In this document: positions 8,678 to 16,761 of the stretch, one piece after another
Numbering within the stretch: position 1 is the first letter of the stretch
Layout: each line of letters opens with the position of its first letter
Made by a program: the position numbers and the translations under genes
Source: Aquabacterium sp. CECT 9606
Lineage (GTDB): Bacteria > Pseudomonadota > Gammaproteobacteria > Burkholderiales > Burkholderiaceae_C
DNA: 64,000 bases
Reading direction: 5' to 3'
NCBI RefSeq assembly: GCF_918741295.1
Contig: NZ_CAKKNB010000003.1
Coordinates: forward strand, 62,001-126,000
The notes under the pieces: model-generated
Databases searched by the model: none
Told to the model about the DNA's origin: nothing
The model's input: only the letters and a program-made list of their open reading frames with translations

Positions 8678-9250
8678 TTAAGCGCGTTTTTTCCCGCGGC
8701 GCAATGCAAACGCCAACACGCTCAGGCCGGCGACCATCAGCTCCACCGTCGAGACTTCAGGCACCGCGAGAGCAACCTTCCAGTCCGACGTATCGGTGGA
8801 AAGCGCGCCTGATTGGAAAGCAAGTTGGCCGAAGTAGTCCTGGAAGGCACCGTTGAACAAATAGACTTGTCCGCCGTTACCAAACGAGTCCGTGTGGTTC
8901 GCCGAGTACGTCGTGCCATAGAACTCGGTCGATGTCAGGCTGCCTGATGCATTAGTGGTGAAGGCCACCCAGGAATCTAGGCTGTACCAGCCATCCACAT
9001 AATTCTGTTCGTAGCTGCCTGCGGTCAGGTGGCCCGAGATGATGTCACCGATGGTCCAGGACTGCGACGCCAGCGAGCTTCCGCCGTTGTCTGCAAGCAG
9101 TTGGATGGTCAATTGATCGCCTGGGGAGACTCCGGCGATTGAGGACGACGAGATGGTCGTGGTGTAAGTGAAGTTGACCAGTTCAGCATGCGCTGAAGCC
9201 GTGGCAAAGGTCAAAACAGAAGCCGCGCAGGCCACTAAAAATCGGTTCAT
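8678..9250 (-). CDS. PEP-CTERM sorting-domain exported protein
   Basis: This is a 190-residue secreted protein. It has an N-terminal signal peptide, MNRFLVACAASVLTFATA followed by an AHA cleavage region, and a Ser/Thr/Gly-rich central part predicted to be beta-structured. The C-terminal sorting signal VPEVSTVELMVAGL is followed by a hydrophobic stretch and the basic tail RRGKKRA. That architecture is the PEP-CTERM signal processed by an exosortase, here with Val in place of the second Pro of PEP. I chose the ATG at 9248-9250 because the bases just upstream on this strand (GGGAGGAAAG) form a strong ribosome-binding site; the ATG at 9274 has none. No exosortase gene is in the window. Such proteins usually go to the surface or exopolysaccharide matrix. 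Confidence 0.87.
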   Translation of the reverse strand: MNRFLVACAASVLTFATASAHAELVNFTYTTTISSSSIAGVSPGDQLTIQLLADNGGSSLASQSWTIGDIISGHLTAGSYEQNYVDGWYSLDSWVAFTTNASGSLTSTEFYGTTYSANHTDSFGNGGQVYLFNGAFQDYFGQLAFQSGALSTDTSDWKVALAVPEVSTVELMVAGLSVLAFALRRGKKRA

Positions 9251-9282
9251 CAATTTCTTTCCTCCCTTGAACATGGTTGAAG

Positions 9283-9300
9283 CACGGTGGTATCACCGTG
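9283..9300. promoter_or_regulatory. Inverted repeat in the divergent PEP-CTERM/thpR intergenic region
   Basis: CACGGTG and CACCGTG form a perfect 7-base inverted repeat separated by GTAT. It lies 33 bases upstream of the PEP-CTERM start and about 160 bases before thpR. It could be an operator or a hairpin in the PEP-CTERM leader transcript. No T-run follows on either strand, so it is not an obvious terminator. The rest of the 208-base gap shows no clear promoter hexamers. Confidence 0.35.
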
Positions 9301-9458
9301 TATCAATTGTCATGCAGCGGTGGGCGGTTCAAGTCAATTCTGGATCCCTCAAATGCAGGGGTGCAGGCCATGTCGGACTCTGCAAAGCGATCCTCACTTG
9401 CGCGAATTTCTCTGGGATAAACTGCTCGGGCCACCAGTCCATTCCCGTACCAAGTCGC

Positions 9459-10046
9459 ATGCCTGACCAGCTTTCCCTGATGGGCTTCGATGAGCCCCCT
9501 CGGCCGACGGACCGGCTGTTCTTCGCCGTGTTCCCGACGGAGGACGCCGCCAGGCGCATCGCCGACCTCGCCTTGCAATTGCGCAGTGAACATGGACTCA
9601 GCGGCGCCCCGCTTCAGGCCCAGCGATTCCACATCACCTTGCATCACCTGGGAGACTACGCAGGGTTGCCGCCCGATGTGCTTGCCTTGGCCCTTCAGGC
9701 CGGACAGGCGCTTGACGTGCCCCGGTTTGAGATCACCTTCGACCGCGTGGCCAGCTTTTCAGGCCATCCCAGCAAGCGGCCCTTTGTCTTGCGGGGCGGT
9801 GACGATGATTTGGCCGCGCTCACAGCCTTTCAGCAAACGCTGGGCATGGTCATGCGGAAAGTCGGCTTAGGGCGCAGGGTGGATGCGCGCTTCACACCGC
9901 ATGTGACGCTGCTCTACGACTCGCGGCTGGTGGCCGAACAAGCCGTGTCACCCATTCACTGGACTGCGCATGAGTTGGTACTGGTGCACAGCCTGCTGGG
10001 GCAGACACGGTATGTGCCGTTGGCGCGCTGGCCCCTGCAAGCGTGA
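9459..10046 (+). CDS. thpR: RNA 2',3'-cyclic phosphodiesterase (ThpR/LigT, 2H phosphoesterase)
   Basis: This is a 195-residue 2H-phosphoesterase. The two catalytic H-x-T/S tetrads are FHITLHHLG and FTPHVTLLYD, the pattern that defines the LigT/ThpR family, which hydrolyses 2',3'-cyclic phosphate ends of RNA in the cytoplasm. The length is normal for the family. The ATG at 9459 gives the expected N-terminus, with DRLFFAVFP shortly after; the open frame further upstream is non-homologous and overlaps the PEP-CTERM gene. The gene stands between a divergent PEP-CTERM gene and a small membrane-protein gene, with no functional link visible. Confidence 0.88.
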   Translation: MPDQLSLMGFDEPPRPTDRLFFAVFPTEDAARRIADLALQLRSEHGLSGAPLQAQRFHITLHHLGDYAGLPPDVLALALQAGQALDVPRFEITFDRVASFSGHPSKRPFVLRGGDDDLAALTAFQQTLGMVMRKVGLGRRVDARFTPHVTLLYDSRLVAEQAVSPIHWTAHELVLVHSLLGQTRYVPLARWPLQA

Positions 10047-10101
10047 CCGTTTGCCGTCGGCAAGCAGATAATCGCGCCATGAAGCAACGAGGGTGACCAA
10101 A

Positions 10102-10356
10102 ATGCGAGGTTTGTTTTCATTGGTGGGGTTGCTGGCCGTGTTGGCCATCGTAGGCCTGGTGGCCAGGCAGCAGCTGACAAATGCCGCCAACCAGCGTGCA
10201 TTGGCTTCAACGGCGTCAGGGGCATCCACGCCCGCCCCGCAGGTCGCCACACCTCAGCAGGGCCAGCAGTTGCAAAAGCAAGTCCAGGATGACGTCAACA
10301 AGCTGATGCAAAGCCGCCCTGCGGACATCGATCAGCAAATCGAGCCCAAACCGTGA
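10102..10356 (+). CDS. Small single-pass membrane protein, translationally coupled to tadA
   Basis: This 84-residue protein has one N-terminal hydrophobic segment (LFSLVGLLAVLAIVGLVA) followed by a Gln/Ala-rich, probably periplasmic tail. I do not recognise a family beyond a general betaproteobacterial hypothetical. The ATG at 10102 follows GAGGG at suitable spacing; a GTG at 10093 in the same frame is an alternative that adds three residues. The stop overlaps the GTG start of tadA (GTGA), so the two are probably co-translated. Coding potential is supported by this overlap and by the coherent membrane-protein composition. The function is unknown. Confidence 0.65.
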   Translation: MRGLFSLVGLLAVLAIVGLVARQQLTNAANQRALASTASGASTPAPQVATPQQGQQLQKQVQDDVNKLMQSRPADIDQQIEPKP

Positions 10357-10928
10357 GCAGTGAAGAAGACGTCGTTTTCACGCCCGCCGACGAAAGCGCC
10401 ATGCGCATCGCGCTGGACCAGGCCCACAATGCCTGGCTGGCCGGTGAGGTGCCGGTGGGGGCGGTGATCATGCGCGAGGGCCAGGTGATCGCCACTGGCT
10501 ACAACCGCCCCATCACCACGCACGACCCGACCGCGCATGCCGAGATCGTGGCTTTGCGCCACGCCGCTCAATTGCTGGAGAACTACCGACTGCCCGATTG
10601 CGAGCTGTACGTGACGCTGGAGCCCTGCGCCATGTGCGCCATGGCCCTGATGCACGCGCGTTTCAAGCGGGTGGTGTTTGCCGCACCCGATCCCAAAACC
10701 GGCGTGGCTGGTTCGGTGCTGGACTTGTTCAGCCACCGGCAGCTGAACCACCACACCCAGATCGTGGGTGGTTTGCTGGCCGAGCCGGCCTCCAAGTTGC
10801 TGAAAGCTTTTTTTGCCGAGCGCCGCGCGCAGCTCAAAGCAGAACGCGACGCGGCCAAGGCACTCGACGACGAGCCCATCCCCGTCGGGCAGGTCATTGA
10901 ACTGCCCGTGGACGACGGCAACAACTGA
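10353..10928 (+). CDS. tadA: tRNA-specific adenosine deaminase TadA
   Basis: TadA deaminates A34 to inosine in the anticodon of tRNA-Arg(ACG), an essential wobble modification. The 191-residue protein shows the cytidine-deaminase zinc motif: His62-Ala-Glu64 in TAHAEIVAL and Cys92/Cys95 in LEPCAMCAMA. The region VVFAAPDPKTGVAGS is typical of TadA. It starts with GTG overlapping the preceding small gene's stop. A C-terminal charged tail of about 30 residues extends past the usual end of the enzyme, and longer tails occur in betaproteobacterial homologues. It is convergent with the KAS III gene, with two bases between the stops. Confidence 0.93.
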   Translation: MSSEEDVVFTPADESAMRIALDQAHNAWLAGEVPVGAVIMREGQVIATGYNRPITTHDPTAHAEIVALRHAAQLLENYRLPDCELYVTLEPCAMCAMALMHARFKRVVFAAPDPKTGVAGSVLDLFSHRQLNHHTQIVGGLLAEPASKLLKAFFAERRAQLKAERDAAKALDDEPIPVGQVIELPVDDGNN

Positions 10929-10930
10929 GC

Positions 10931-12052
10931 TTAGAGCTTGCGCAACACCACGCTGCCGATCGAGTAGCCCGCGCCAAACGAGCAGATCACTCCGATGTCG
11001 TCACGCTTCAGATCGGCGTGGTGAACGTGGAAGGCAATCACCGACCCGGCCGATGACGTGTTCGCGAACTCGTCCAGGATCAGCGGTGCGATGTCTGCGG
11101 TGGCTTCGCCACCGATCAGTCTCTTGATCACCAACTGGTTCATGCTCAAGTTGGCCTGGTGCAGCCAGAAGCGGCGCACTTCAGAGGGCTGCGTCCCCAG
11201 GTCCTTGAGGTGGGCATCGATGTGGGCGGCGGCCATCGGCACCACTTCCTTGAACACCTTGCGGCCCTCCTGGCGGAAAGTCTTGTCGCGGGCGTTGGGG
11301 TCGGTGTCTTCGCAACGGTTCATGTAGCCGAAGTTGTTGCGGATGGCGTTGGAGAACTGCGTGGCCAGCTTGGTGCCCAGCACTTCCCATTGGTCGGTGC
11401 TGGTGGCGGTGTCCGCGCGCTCCACGATGACGGCCGTGCAGGCGTCGCCAAAAATGAAATGACAATCGCGGTCACGCCATTCCTGGTGGCCCGAGGTGAT
11501 CTCGGGGTTGATCACCAGCACGCAACGGGCGGTGCCCGCACGGATCGCATTGACGGCCTGCTCGATGCCGAAAGTGGCCGATGAGCAGGCCACGTTCATG
11601 TCGAAGCCGTAACCGCCAGCGCCCAGCGCCTGCTGGATCTCCACGGCCATGGCCGGGTAGCCGCGCTGCATGTTCGAGGCTGCGCAGATCACGCCATCGA
11701 TGTCCTTGCCTTCCTTGCCAGCCTGTTCCATGGCCTGGCGCGAAGCGTGGACGGCGATCTCGGCCATGAGTGACAGTTCGTCATCAGCACGTGGGGCCAG
11801 GCGCGGGTACATGCGCTTGGGGTCCAGCACGCCGCTCTTGTCCATCACATAGCGCTGCTTGATGCCCGATGCCTTTTCAATGAACTCGACGCTGGAGTGC
11901 GCCAGGGCCGGGCGTTCGCCCGCCTCGATCTCGGCGGCATGCGCGGCATTTTGCTGATCGACGTAGGCGTTGAAAGACTCGACCAGCTCAGCGTTGGTGA
12001 TGGTCTGGGAAGGCTTGAACAGCCCCGTGCCGCTGATGACGACTTTGGTCAT
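10931..12052 (-). CDS. Beta-ketoacyl-ACP synthase III family protein
   Basis: This is a FabH-like thiolase-fold condensing enzyme of 373 residues, somewhat longer than E. coli FabH (317). The catalytic triad is visible: Cys156 in NVACSSATFG, His in FWLHQANLSMN and Asn in EFANTSSAGS. Such enzymes join an acyl-CoA primer to malonyl-ACP to start fatty acid synthesis. The extra length lies in the N-terminal third, residues about 30-90, as in the long FabH-like proteins of Burkholderiales. The gene lies nine bases after the ETF-ubiquinone oxidoreductase gene on the same strand, so the two may be co-transcribed. Whether it is the housekeeping FabH or a specialised paralogue cannot be decided here. 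Confidence 0.87.
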   Translation of the reverse strand: MTKVVISGTGLFKPSQTITNAELVESFNAYVDQQNAAHAAEIEAGERPALAHSSVEFIEKASGIKQRYVMDKSGVLDPKRMYPRLAPRADDELSLMAEIAVHASRQAMEQAGKEGKDIDGVICAASNMQRGYPAMAVEIQQALGAGGYGFDMNVACSSATFGIEQAVNAIRAGTARCVLVINPEITSGHQEWRDRDCHFIFGDACTAVIVERADTATSTDQWEVLGTKLATQFSNAIRNNFGYMNRCEDTDPNARDKTFRQEGRKVFKEVVPMAAAHIDAHLKDLGTQPSEVRRFWLHQANLSMNQLVIKRLIGGEATADIAPLILDEFANTSSAGSVIAFHVHHADLKRDDIGVICSFGAGYSIGSVVLRKL

Positions 12053-12061
12053 GGCGCTTCC

Positions 12062-13750
12062 TTACATGCCTGCATAGTTGGGACCGCCGCCGCCTTCGGG
12101 CGTGACCCAGACGATGTTCTGGGTGGGGTCCTTGATGTCGCAGGTCTTGCAGTGCACGCAGTTTTGCGCGTTGATCTGCAGGCGATCCGTGTTGTCTTCG
12201 TTCTTGACGAACTCGTACACGCCGGCCGGGCAGTAACGCGATTCAGGACCCGCGTACTTGGCCAGGTTCACATCGACCGGGATCGAATTGTTCTTCAGCG
12301 TCAAGTGGGCCGGCTGGTGCTCTTCATGGTTCGTGTTGGACACGAACACCGAGCTCAGGCGGTCGAAAGTGATCTTGCCATCGGGCTTGGGGTAGTCGAT
12401 CTTGGCGCACTCGGCCGCCGGCTTGAGGAAGGTGTGGTCCGCGGCCGGGTTAGGCAAAGTCCATGGTGGCGCTTTCATGCCCAGCTTGGGCAGCAGCCAG
12501 TGTTCGACGCCGGTCATGATCGAGCCGACGTACAGGCCCTTCTTGAACCAGGTCTTGAAGTTCTTTGCACCGTTCAGTTCTTCGTGCAGCCAGCTCTTCT
12601 CGAACGCGACGGGGTAGGCGTGCAGTTCGTCGTACTGGCGGCCAGATGTGACGGCAGCAAAGGCCGCTTCAGCGCACAGCATGCCGGACTTGATGGCCGC
12701 GTGGCTGCCCTTGATGCGCGAGGCGTTCATGTAGCCCGCATCGCAGCCGATCAAGGCGCCACCGGGGAACACGGTCTTGGGCAGGCTGGGCAGGCCGCCG
12801 TTGTTGATGGCGCGCGCGCCGTAGCTGATGCGCTTGCCGCCTTCGATGTGCTTGAGGATGCTGGGGTGTTTCTTCCAGCGTTGCATTTCTTCGAACGGGC
12901 TCAACCAGGGGTTCTTGTAGTCCAGGCCGACCACCAGGCCGAGGGTGACCTTGTTGTCTTCCAGGTGGTACAAAAAGCCGCCACCAAAGGTTTGCGAGTC
13001 CATGGGCCAACCGGCGGTGTGCACCACCAGGCCAGGTTGGGCCTTGGCCGGGTCGATTTCCCACAGCTCCTTGATGCCGATGCCGAAGCTCGGGGGCGCC
13101 TTGCCTTCGTCCAGCTTGAACTTGCTGATCAGTTGCTTGCCCAGGTGGCCACGCGCGCCTTCGGCGAAGATTGTGTACTTGGCCAGCAGTTCCATGCCCA
13201 GCTGGAAGTTGTCGGTGGGCTCGCCTTGCTTGTTGATGCCCAGGTTGCCCGTGGCCACGCCCTTGACGCTGCCGTCGGCGTTGTAGAGCACTTCAGCGGC
13301 GGCAAACCCAGGGAAGATTTCCACGCCCAGGCTCTCAGCTTGCTGGCCCAGCCAACGCACCACATTGCCCAGGCTGATGACGTAGTTGCCTTCGTTGTGG
13401 AAGTTGTTGGGGATCAGCGCCTGCGGGGTCTTGAAGACGCCGGTTTCGCTGGTCATGAACAGCACTTCGTCGGCGGTGACGGGCTGGTTCAACGGCGCGC
13501 CGAGTTCCTTCCAGTTGGGGAAGAGCTCGGTGATGGCGCGGGGGTCCATCACGGCGCCCGACAGGATGTGCGCGCCGGGCTCGGAACCCTTTTCAAGCAC
13601 GCAGACCGAGACTTCTTTTCCACTTGAGGCGGCCAACTGCTTCAGGCGGATGGCCGTGGCCAAACCGCCCGGGCCGGCGCCGATGACGACCACGTCGTAT
13701 TCCATCGATTCGCGTGGGCCAAACTGCTCAAGGATTTCCTGGGGCGTCAT
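12062..13750 (-). CDS. etfD: Electron transfer flavoprotein-ubiquinone oxidoreductase
   Basis: This enzyme passes electrons from electron transfer flavoprotein, reduced by acyl-CoA dehydrogenases, to ubiquinone at the inner membrane. The 562-residue protein has the N-terminal FAD motif VVVIGAGPGGLATAIRL and the C-terminal ferredoxin-like [4Fe-4S] domain, with cysteines in RYCPAGVYEF and NCVHCKTCDIKDP. Length and domain order match bacterial ETF-QO. The start at 13748-13750 is an ATG. Upstream, the 209-base gap to the divergent SDR gene contains palindromic sequences that could be regulatory. Together with the thioesterase, scoAB and KAS III genes it marks a lipid-catabolism neighbourhood. Confidence 0.95.
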   Translation of the reverse strand: MTPQEILEQFGPRESMEYDVVVIGAGPGGLATAIRLKQLAASSGKEVSVCVLEKGSEPGAHILSGAVMDPRAITELFPNWKELGAPLNQPVTADEVLFMTSETGVFKTPQALIPNNFHNEGNYVISLGNVVRWLGQQAESLGVEIFPGFAAAEVLYNADGSVKGVATGNLGINKQGEPTDNFQLGMELLAKYTIFAEGARGHLGKQLISKFKLDEGKAPPSFGIGIKELWEIDPAKAQPGLVVHTAGWPMDSQTFGGGFLYHLEDNKVTLGLVVGLDYKNPWLSPFEEMQRWKKHPSILKHIEGGKRISYGARAINNGGLPSLPKTVFPGGALIGCDAGYMNASRIKGSHAAIKSGMLCAEAAFAAVTSGRQYDELHAYPVAFEKSWLHEELNGAKNFKTWFKKGLYVGSIMTGVEHWLLPKLGMKAPPWTLPNPAADHTFLKPAAECAKIDYPKPDGKITFDRLSSVFVSNTNHEEHQPAHLTLKNNSIPVDVNLAKYAGPESRYCPAGVYEFVKNEDNTDRLQINAQNCVHCKTCDIKDPTQNIVWVTPEGGGGPNYAGM

Positions 13751-13812
13751 CGTGCTTCCTTCTGCTGGGCGGATGAATGTTGTTGCTGTTCTGGACTAAG
13801 TCCGCGATTCTA

Positions 13813-13855
13813 AAACGTGATGCGTTTCCATTTTGCCGGAAAAAAGCACGATCGT
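13813..13855. promoter_or_regulatory. Palindromic elements in the etfD/SDR divergent intergenic region
   Basis: Two short palindromes lie between the divergent genes: AAACG-N5-CGTTT at 13813-13827 and ACGATCGT at 13848-13855, the latter in an A-rich context. The position, about 65-100 bases upstream of the etfD start, suits operators for a TetR-type fatty-acid regulator, a known theme for etf genes in proteobacteria. The assignment to any specific regulator is inference. Confidence 0.3.
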
Positions 13856-13959
13856 TCGAAAATCTGCATTTCGAGGCCAAACGCCATGTCGCGTGCTAAG
13901 GTTCCATGCGCTGAACCCACAAAAAACCCTTGAGAGACTTGCAGAGGAATTGCCACAGC

Positions 13960-14745
13960 ATGAGCTACAACATTGACCTGGCTGGCCGCGTGGCCCTGAT
14001 CACCGGCGCCTCCAGCGGCCTGGGCACCCAATTCGCGCTGACCCTGGCACAGGCCGGTGCCGCCGTGGTGTTGGCCGGTCGCCGCATCGAGCGGCTCAAA
14101 ACCTTGCGTGCCGAGATCGAAGCCGCGGGTGGCGACGCCCACGTCGTCGGTATGGACGTGACCGACATCGACAGCATCCGCGCTGCCGTGGCGCACGCTG
14201 AAACCGAAGTCGGTGCCATCGACATCCTGATCAACAACTCCGGCGTCAGCACGACCGAGCGCCTGCAGGACGTGACGGCCGACAGCTACGACTTCGTGTT
14301 CAACACCAACACGCGTGGTGCGTTTTTCACGGCCCAGGAAGTGGCCAAGCGCATGCTGGCCCGCGCCCAGGGCTCGGCACCAGGCACCTTCACGGGAGGT
14401 CGCATCGTCAACATCGCGTCGGCTGGCGGCCTGCGCACCATGCCCATGATCGGCGTGTATTGCATGAGCAAGGCAGCCGTGGTCCACATGACCAAGGTGA
14501 TGGCGGCGGAGTGGGGCCGTTTCGGCATCACCACCAACGCCATTTGCCCGGGCTACATCGAGACAGAACTGAACTCGCGCCACTTCAACAGCGACGCCGG
14601 CCAGAAACTGATCAACATGCTGCCGCGCAAACGCCTCGGCCAGGCCAAAGACCTGGATGCCTTGCTGGTGACCCTGTGCGCGCCGCAAAGCGACTTCATC
14701 AATGGCGCTGTCATTTCGGCCGACGATGGCATGACGGCGGCTTGA
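13960..14745 (+). CDS. Short-chain dehydrogenase/reductase (SDR)
   Basis: This is a classical SDR of 261 residues. It has the NAD(P)-binding motif TGASSGLG near the N-terminus, NNSG, the catalytic serine region IVNIASAGG and the active-site Y-x3-K in YCMSKAAV. The C-terminal INGAVISADDGMTAA is the usual cofactor-loop end. I chose the ATG at 13960, after AGAGGA, over a TTG at 13930. The placement next to an acyl-CoA thioesterase and CoA-transferase suggests a 3-hydroxyacyl substrate, but SDR specificity cannot be read from sequence. A strong hairpin follows the stop, so the thioesterase gene downstream may be expressed less. Confidence 0.88.
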   Translation: MSYNIDLAGRVALITGASSGLGTQFALTLAQAGAAVVLAGRRIERLKTLRAEIEAAGGDAHVVGMDVTDIDSIRAAVAHAETEVGAIDILINNSGVSTTERLQDVTADSYDFVFNTNTRGAFFTAQEVAKRMLARAQGSAPGTFTGGRIVNIASAGGLRTMPMIGVYCMSKAAVVHMTKVMAAEWGRFGITTNAICPGYIETELNSRHFNSDAGQKLINMLPRKRLGQAKDLDALLVTLCAPQSDFINGAVISADDGMTAA

Positions 14746-14750
14746 AAAAC

Positions 14751-14769
14751 TGGGGCCGCGGCCCCATTT
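14751..14769 (+). terminator. GC-rich hairpin after SDR gene, possible terminator or attenuator
   Basis: A perfect 16-base palindrome, TGGGGC-CGCG-GCCCCA (14751-14766), is followed by TTT. It starts five bases after the SDR stop and ends ten bases before the thioesterase ATG. The T-run is short, so termination may be partial. The hairpin also takes the place where a ribosome-binding site would be expected. Confidence 0.5.
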
Positions 14770-14776
14770 GCAGCAC

Positions 14777-15247
14777 ATGCGACTCGACATTCCTGAACAC
14801 AAGATCCTGGTCCACGATGTGACCTTGCCCGTTTACTGGGGCGACATGGACGCCCTCGGGCACGTCAACAACACCGTCTACTTCCGCTACATGGAGCAAG
14901 TGCGGGTGTCGTGGATCGCCTCCATGAGCGGCCCTGTCACCAGTGGCGTCGAAGGCCCTGTGATCGCCAACACCTTCTGCAACTTCTACCGCGAGTTGGA
15001 GTTCCCGGCGCAGGTGATCGCCAAGCTGTACGTGGCCAACCCAGGCCGCACCAGCTTTGACACCTACGTGACCATTGAGCGGGCTGACGAGCCGGGCGAC
15101 ATTTGCGCGGCCGGTGGCGCCACCTTGGTGTGGGTCAGCTCGGCTGAACGGCGGCCCATCCCGCTGCCCCCCTTCTTGCGCGCCATCGTGGGACCGGCCC
15201 CGGCCTTGCCCGGCACCGAGGCACCGCCCGCTTTACCAGGCAAGTGA
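14777..15247 (+). CDS. Acyl-CoA thioesterase, 4HBT hotdog family
   Basis: This is a single-hotdog thioesterase of 156 residues. The signature YWGDMDALGHVNNTVYFRY contains the catalytic aspartate and the substrate-loop G-H-V-N-N of the 4-hydroxybenzoyl-CoA thioesterase/YbgC type. It probably cleaves acyl-CoA esters in the cytoplasm. The ATG at 14777 gives the expected N-terminus, but no Shine-Dalgarno is visible because a GC-rich hairpin sits just upstream; a TTG at 14768 is possible. A proline-rich C-terminal tail of about 25 residues goes beyond the fold. It lies between SDR and scoA in the same direction. Confidence 0.88.
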   Translation: MRLDIPEHKILVHDVTLPVYWGDMDALGHVNNTVYFRYMEQVRVSWIASMSGPVTSGVEGPVIANTFCNFYRELEFPAQVIAKLYVANPGRTSFDTYVTIERADEPGDICAAGGATLVWVSSAERRPIPLPPFLRAIVGPAPALPGTEAPPALPGK

Positions 15248-15344
15248 TTGGAGGGGTGGTTTTTCGTCCAATTCTCTGGATTTTTGCGGGTCACCCGGTG
15301 TACGCTGGCAATGTTGCGGTGCAGCGAAAACAAGGAGTGATTGG

Positions 15345-16052
15345 ATGAACAAGGTCTATCCCGATGCGGCCAGCGCGTTGGCGGGCATCGTCAAGGACGG
15401 TCAGTTGATGGCGGTCGGTGGCTTCGGCCTGTGCGGCATCCCCGAAGCATTGATCGATGCCCTGGCGGCGTCGGGGGTCAAGGACCTGACGGTGATCTCC
15501 AACAACGCGGGCGTTGATGGATTTGGCTTGGGCAAGCTGCTCAACACCCGTCAGATCACCAAGATGATTTCCAGCTACGTGGGCGAGAACAAGGAGTTCG
15601 AGCGCCAGTACCTGAGCGGCGAGCTGCAGCTCGAGTTCACTCCCCAAGGCACGCTGGCTGAAAAGTTGCGTGCAGGTGGCGCGGGCATCCCCGCTTTCTT
15701 CACCAAGACCGGCGTGGGCACCTTGGTGGCCGAAGGCAAGGAAACACGCGAGTTCGATGGCGAAACTTATGTCATGGAGCGCGCCTTGCTGCCCCAGGTG
15801 TCCCTGGTCAAGGCCTACAAGGCCGACAAGTCGGGCAACCTGATTTTTCGCCGCACGGCGCGCAACTTCAACCCGGCGGTGGCCATGGCCGGCAAGGTCA
15901 CCATCGTCGAGGTGGAAGAGCTGCTGGAGATCGGTGAGATCGACCCCGACAGCGTGCACCTGCCTGGCATCTACGTGAACCGCATCGTGGTGAACGCGCA
16001 CCCTGAAAAACGCATCGAGAAACGCACCATCACCGAAAAGGCAGGAGTCTGA
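15345..16052 (+). CDS. scoA: Succinyl-CoA:3-ketoacid CoA-transferase subunit A
   Basis: This is the alpha subunit of 3-oxoacid CoA-transferase, 235 residues, which activates acetoacetate with succinyl-CoA for ketone-body or PHB use. Family motifs are [13 protein letters not shown] near the N-terminus and the glycine-rich [15 protein letters not shown] near the middle. The ATG at 15345 follows AAGGAG at good spacing. The beta subunit gene starts two bases after the stop. The 97-base gap before the gene separates it from the thioesterase and may hold a promoter, though no strong hexamers are evident. Confidence 0.95.
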   Translation: MNKVYPDAASALAGIVKDGQLMAVGGFGLCGIPEALIDALAASGVKDLTVISNNAGVDGFGLGKLLNTRQITKMISSYVGENKEFERQYLSGELQLEFTPQGTLAEKLRAGGAGIPAFFTKTGVGTLVAEGKETREFDGETYVMERALLPQVSLVKAYKADKSGNLIFRRTARNFNPAVAMAGKVTIVEVEELLEIGEIDPDSVHLPGIYVNRIVVNAHPEKRIEKRTITEKAGV

Positions 16053-16054
16053 CC

Positions 16055-16687
16055 ATGCCCTGGACCCACGACCAAATGGCCGCCAAAGCGGCCGCCGAGC
16101 TGGAAGATGGCTTCTACGTCAATCTGGGCATCGGCCTGCCCACGCTAGTGGCCAACCATGTGTCTCCTGACATCGATGTCTGGCTGCAAAGCGAAAACGG
16201 CATGCTGGGCATCGGCCCTTTCCCGACCGAAGACCAGGTTGATGCCGATCTGATCAACGCGGGCAAGCAAACCGTGACCACCATTCCCGGCTCGTCGATC
16301 TTCGGCTCGCACGACAGCTTCGCCATGATCCGCGGCGGCAAGATCAACTTGTCGATCCTGGGCGCCATGCAGGTGTCCGACAAGGGCGACCTGGCCAACT
16401 GGATGATCCCTGGCAAGATGGTCAAGGGCATGGGCGGGGCCATGGACCTGGTGGCCGGTGTCAAGCGCGTGATCGTGCTGATGGAGCACACTGCCAAGGG
16501 CAACGAGCACAAGCTGCTCAAGGCCTGTACTTTGCCCCTGACGGGCGTGGGCGTGGTCAACCGCATCATCACCGAACTGTGCGTGCTTGACGTGACGCCA
16601 GAAGGCTTCAAGTGCGTGGAGCTGGCACCGGATGTGACCTTGGAGCAGGTGCGCGAGAAGACCGGGGCGCCTGTGTTGGCCGCCTGA
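16055..16687 (+). CDS. scoB: Succinyl-CoA:3-ketoacid CoA-transferase subunit B
   Basis: This is the beta subunit of 3-oxoacid CoA-transferase, 210 residues. The catalytic glutamate, which forms the CoA thioester, lies in [12 protein letters not shown], and the N-terminal [10 protein letters not shown] is typical. It forms a heterotetramer with ScoA. The genes are two bases apart and surely co-translated. An intrinsic terminator hairpin follows about 25 bases downstream and ends the operon before rmuC. Confidence 0.95.
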   Translation: MPWTHDQMAAKAAAELEDGFYVNLGIGLPTLVANHVSPDIDVWLQSENGMLGIGPFPTEDQVDADLINAGKQTVTTIPGSSIFGSHDSFAMIRGGKINLSILGAMQVSDKGDLANWMIPGKMVKGMGGAMDLVAGVKRVIVLMEHTAKGNEHKLLKACTLPLTGVGVVNRIITELCVLDVTPEGFKCVELAPDVTLEQVREKTGAPVLAA

Positions 16688-16711
16688 GCGCCGTTGGCTT
16701 GCACTTGAACC

Positions 16712-16733
16712 AGGCCGCCTCCGGGCGGCCTTT
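16712..16733 (+). terminator. Intrinsic terminator after scoAB
   Basis: AGGCCGCC and GGCGGCCT form a perfect 8-base stem around the tetraloop TCCG, followed by a short TT run. It lies between the scoB stop and the rmuC start. The T-tract is weak, so efficiency is uncertain. Confidence 0.55.
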
Positions 16734-16761
16734 GCCATGGTGCGTCTGAGACAATGCCACG

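Noticed and set aside
11897..13627. 576-codon plus-strand open frame opposite etfD
   Set aside because: It is rich in His, Gln, Val and Asp with no domain pattern, a typical antisense frame of a high-GC gene.
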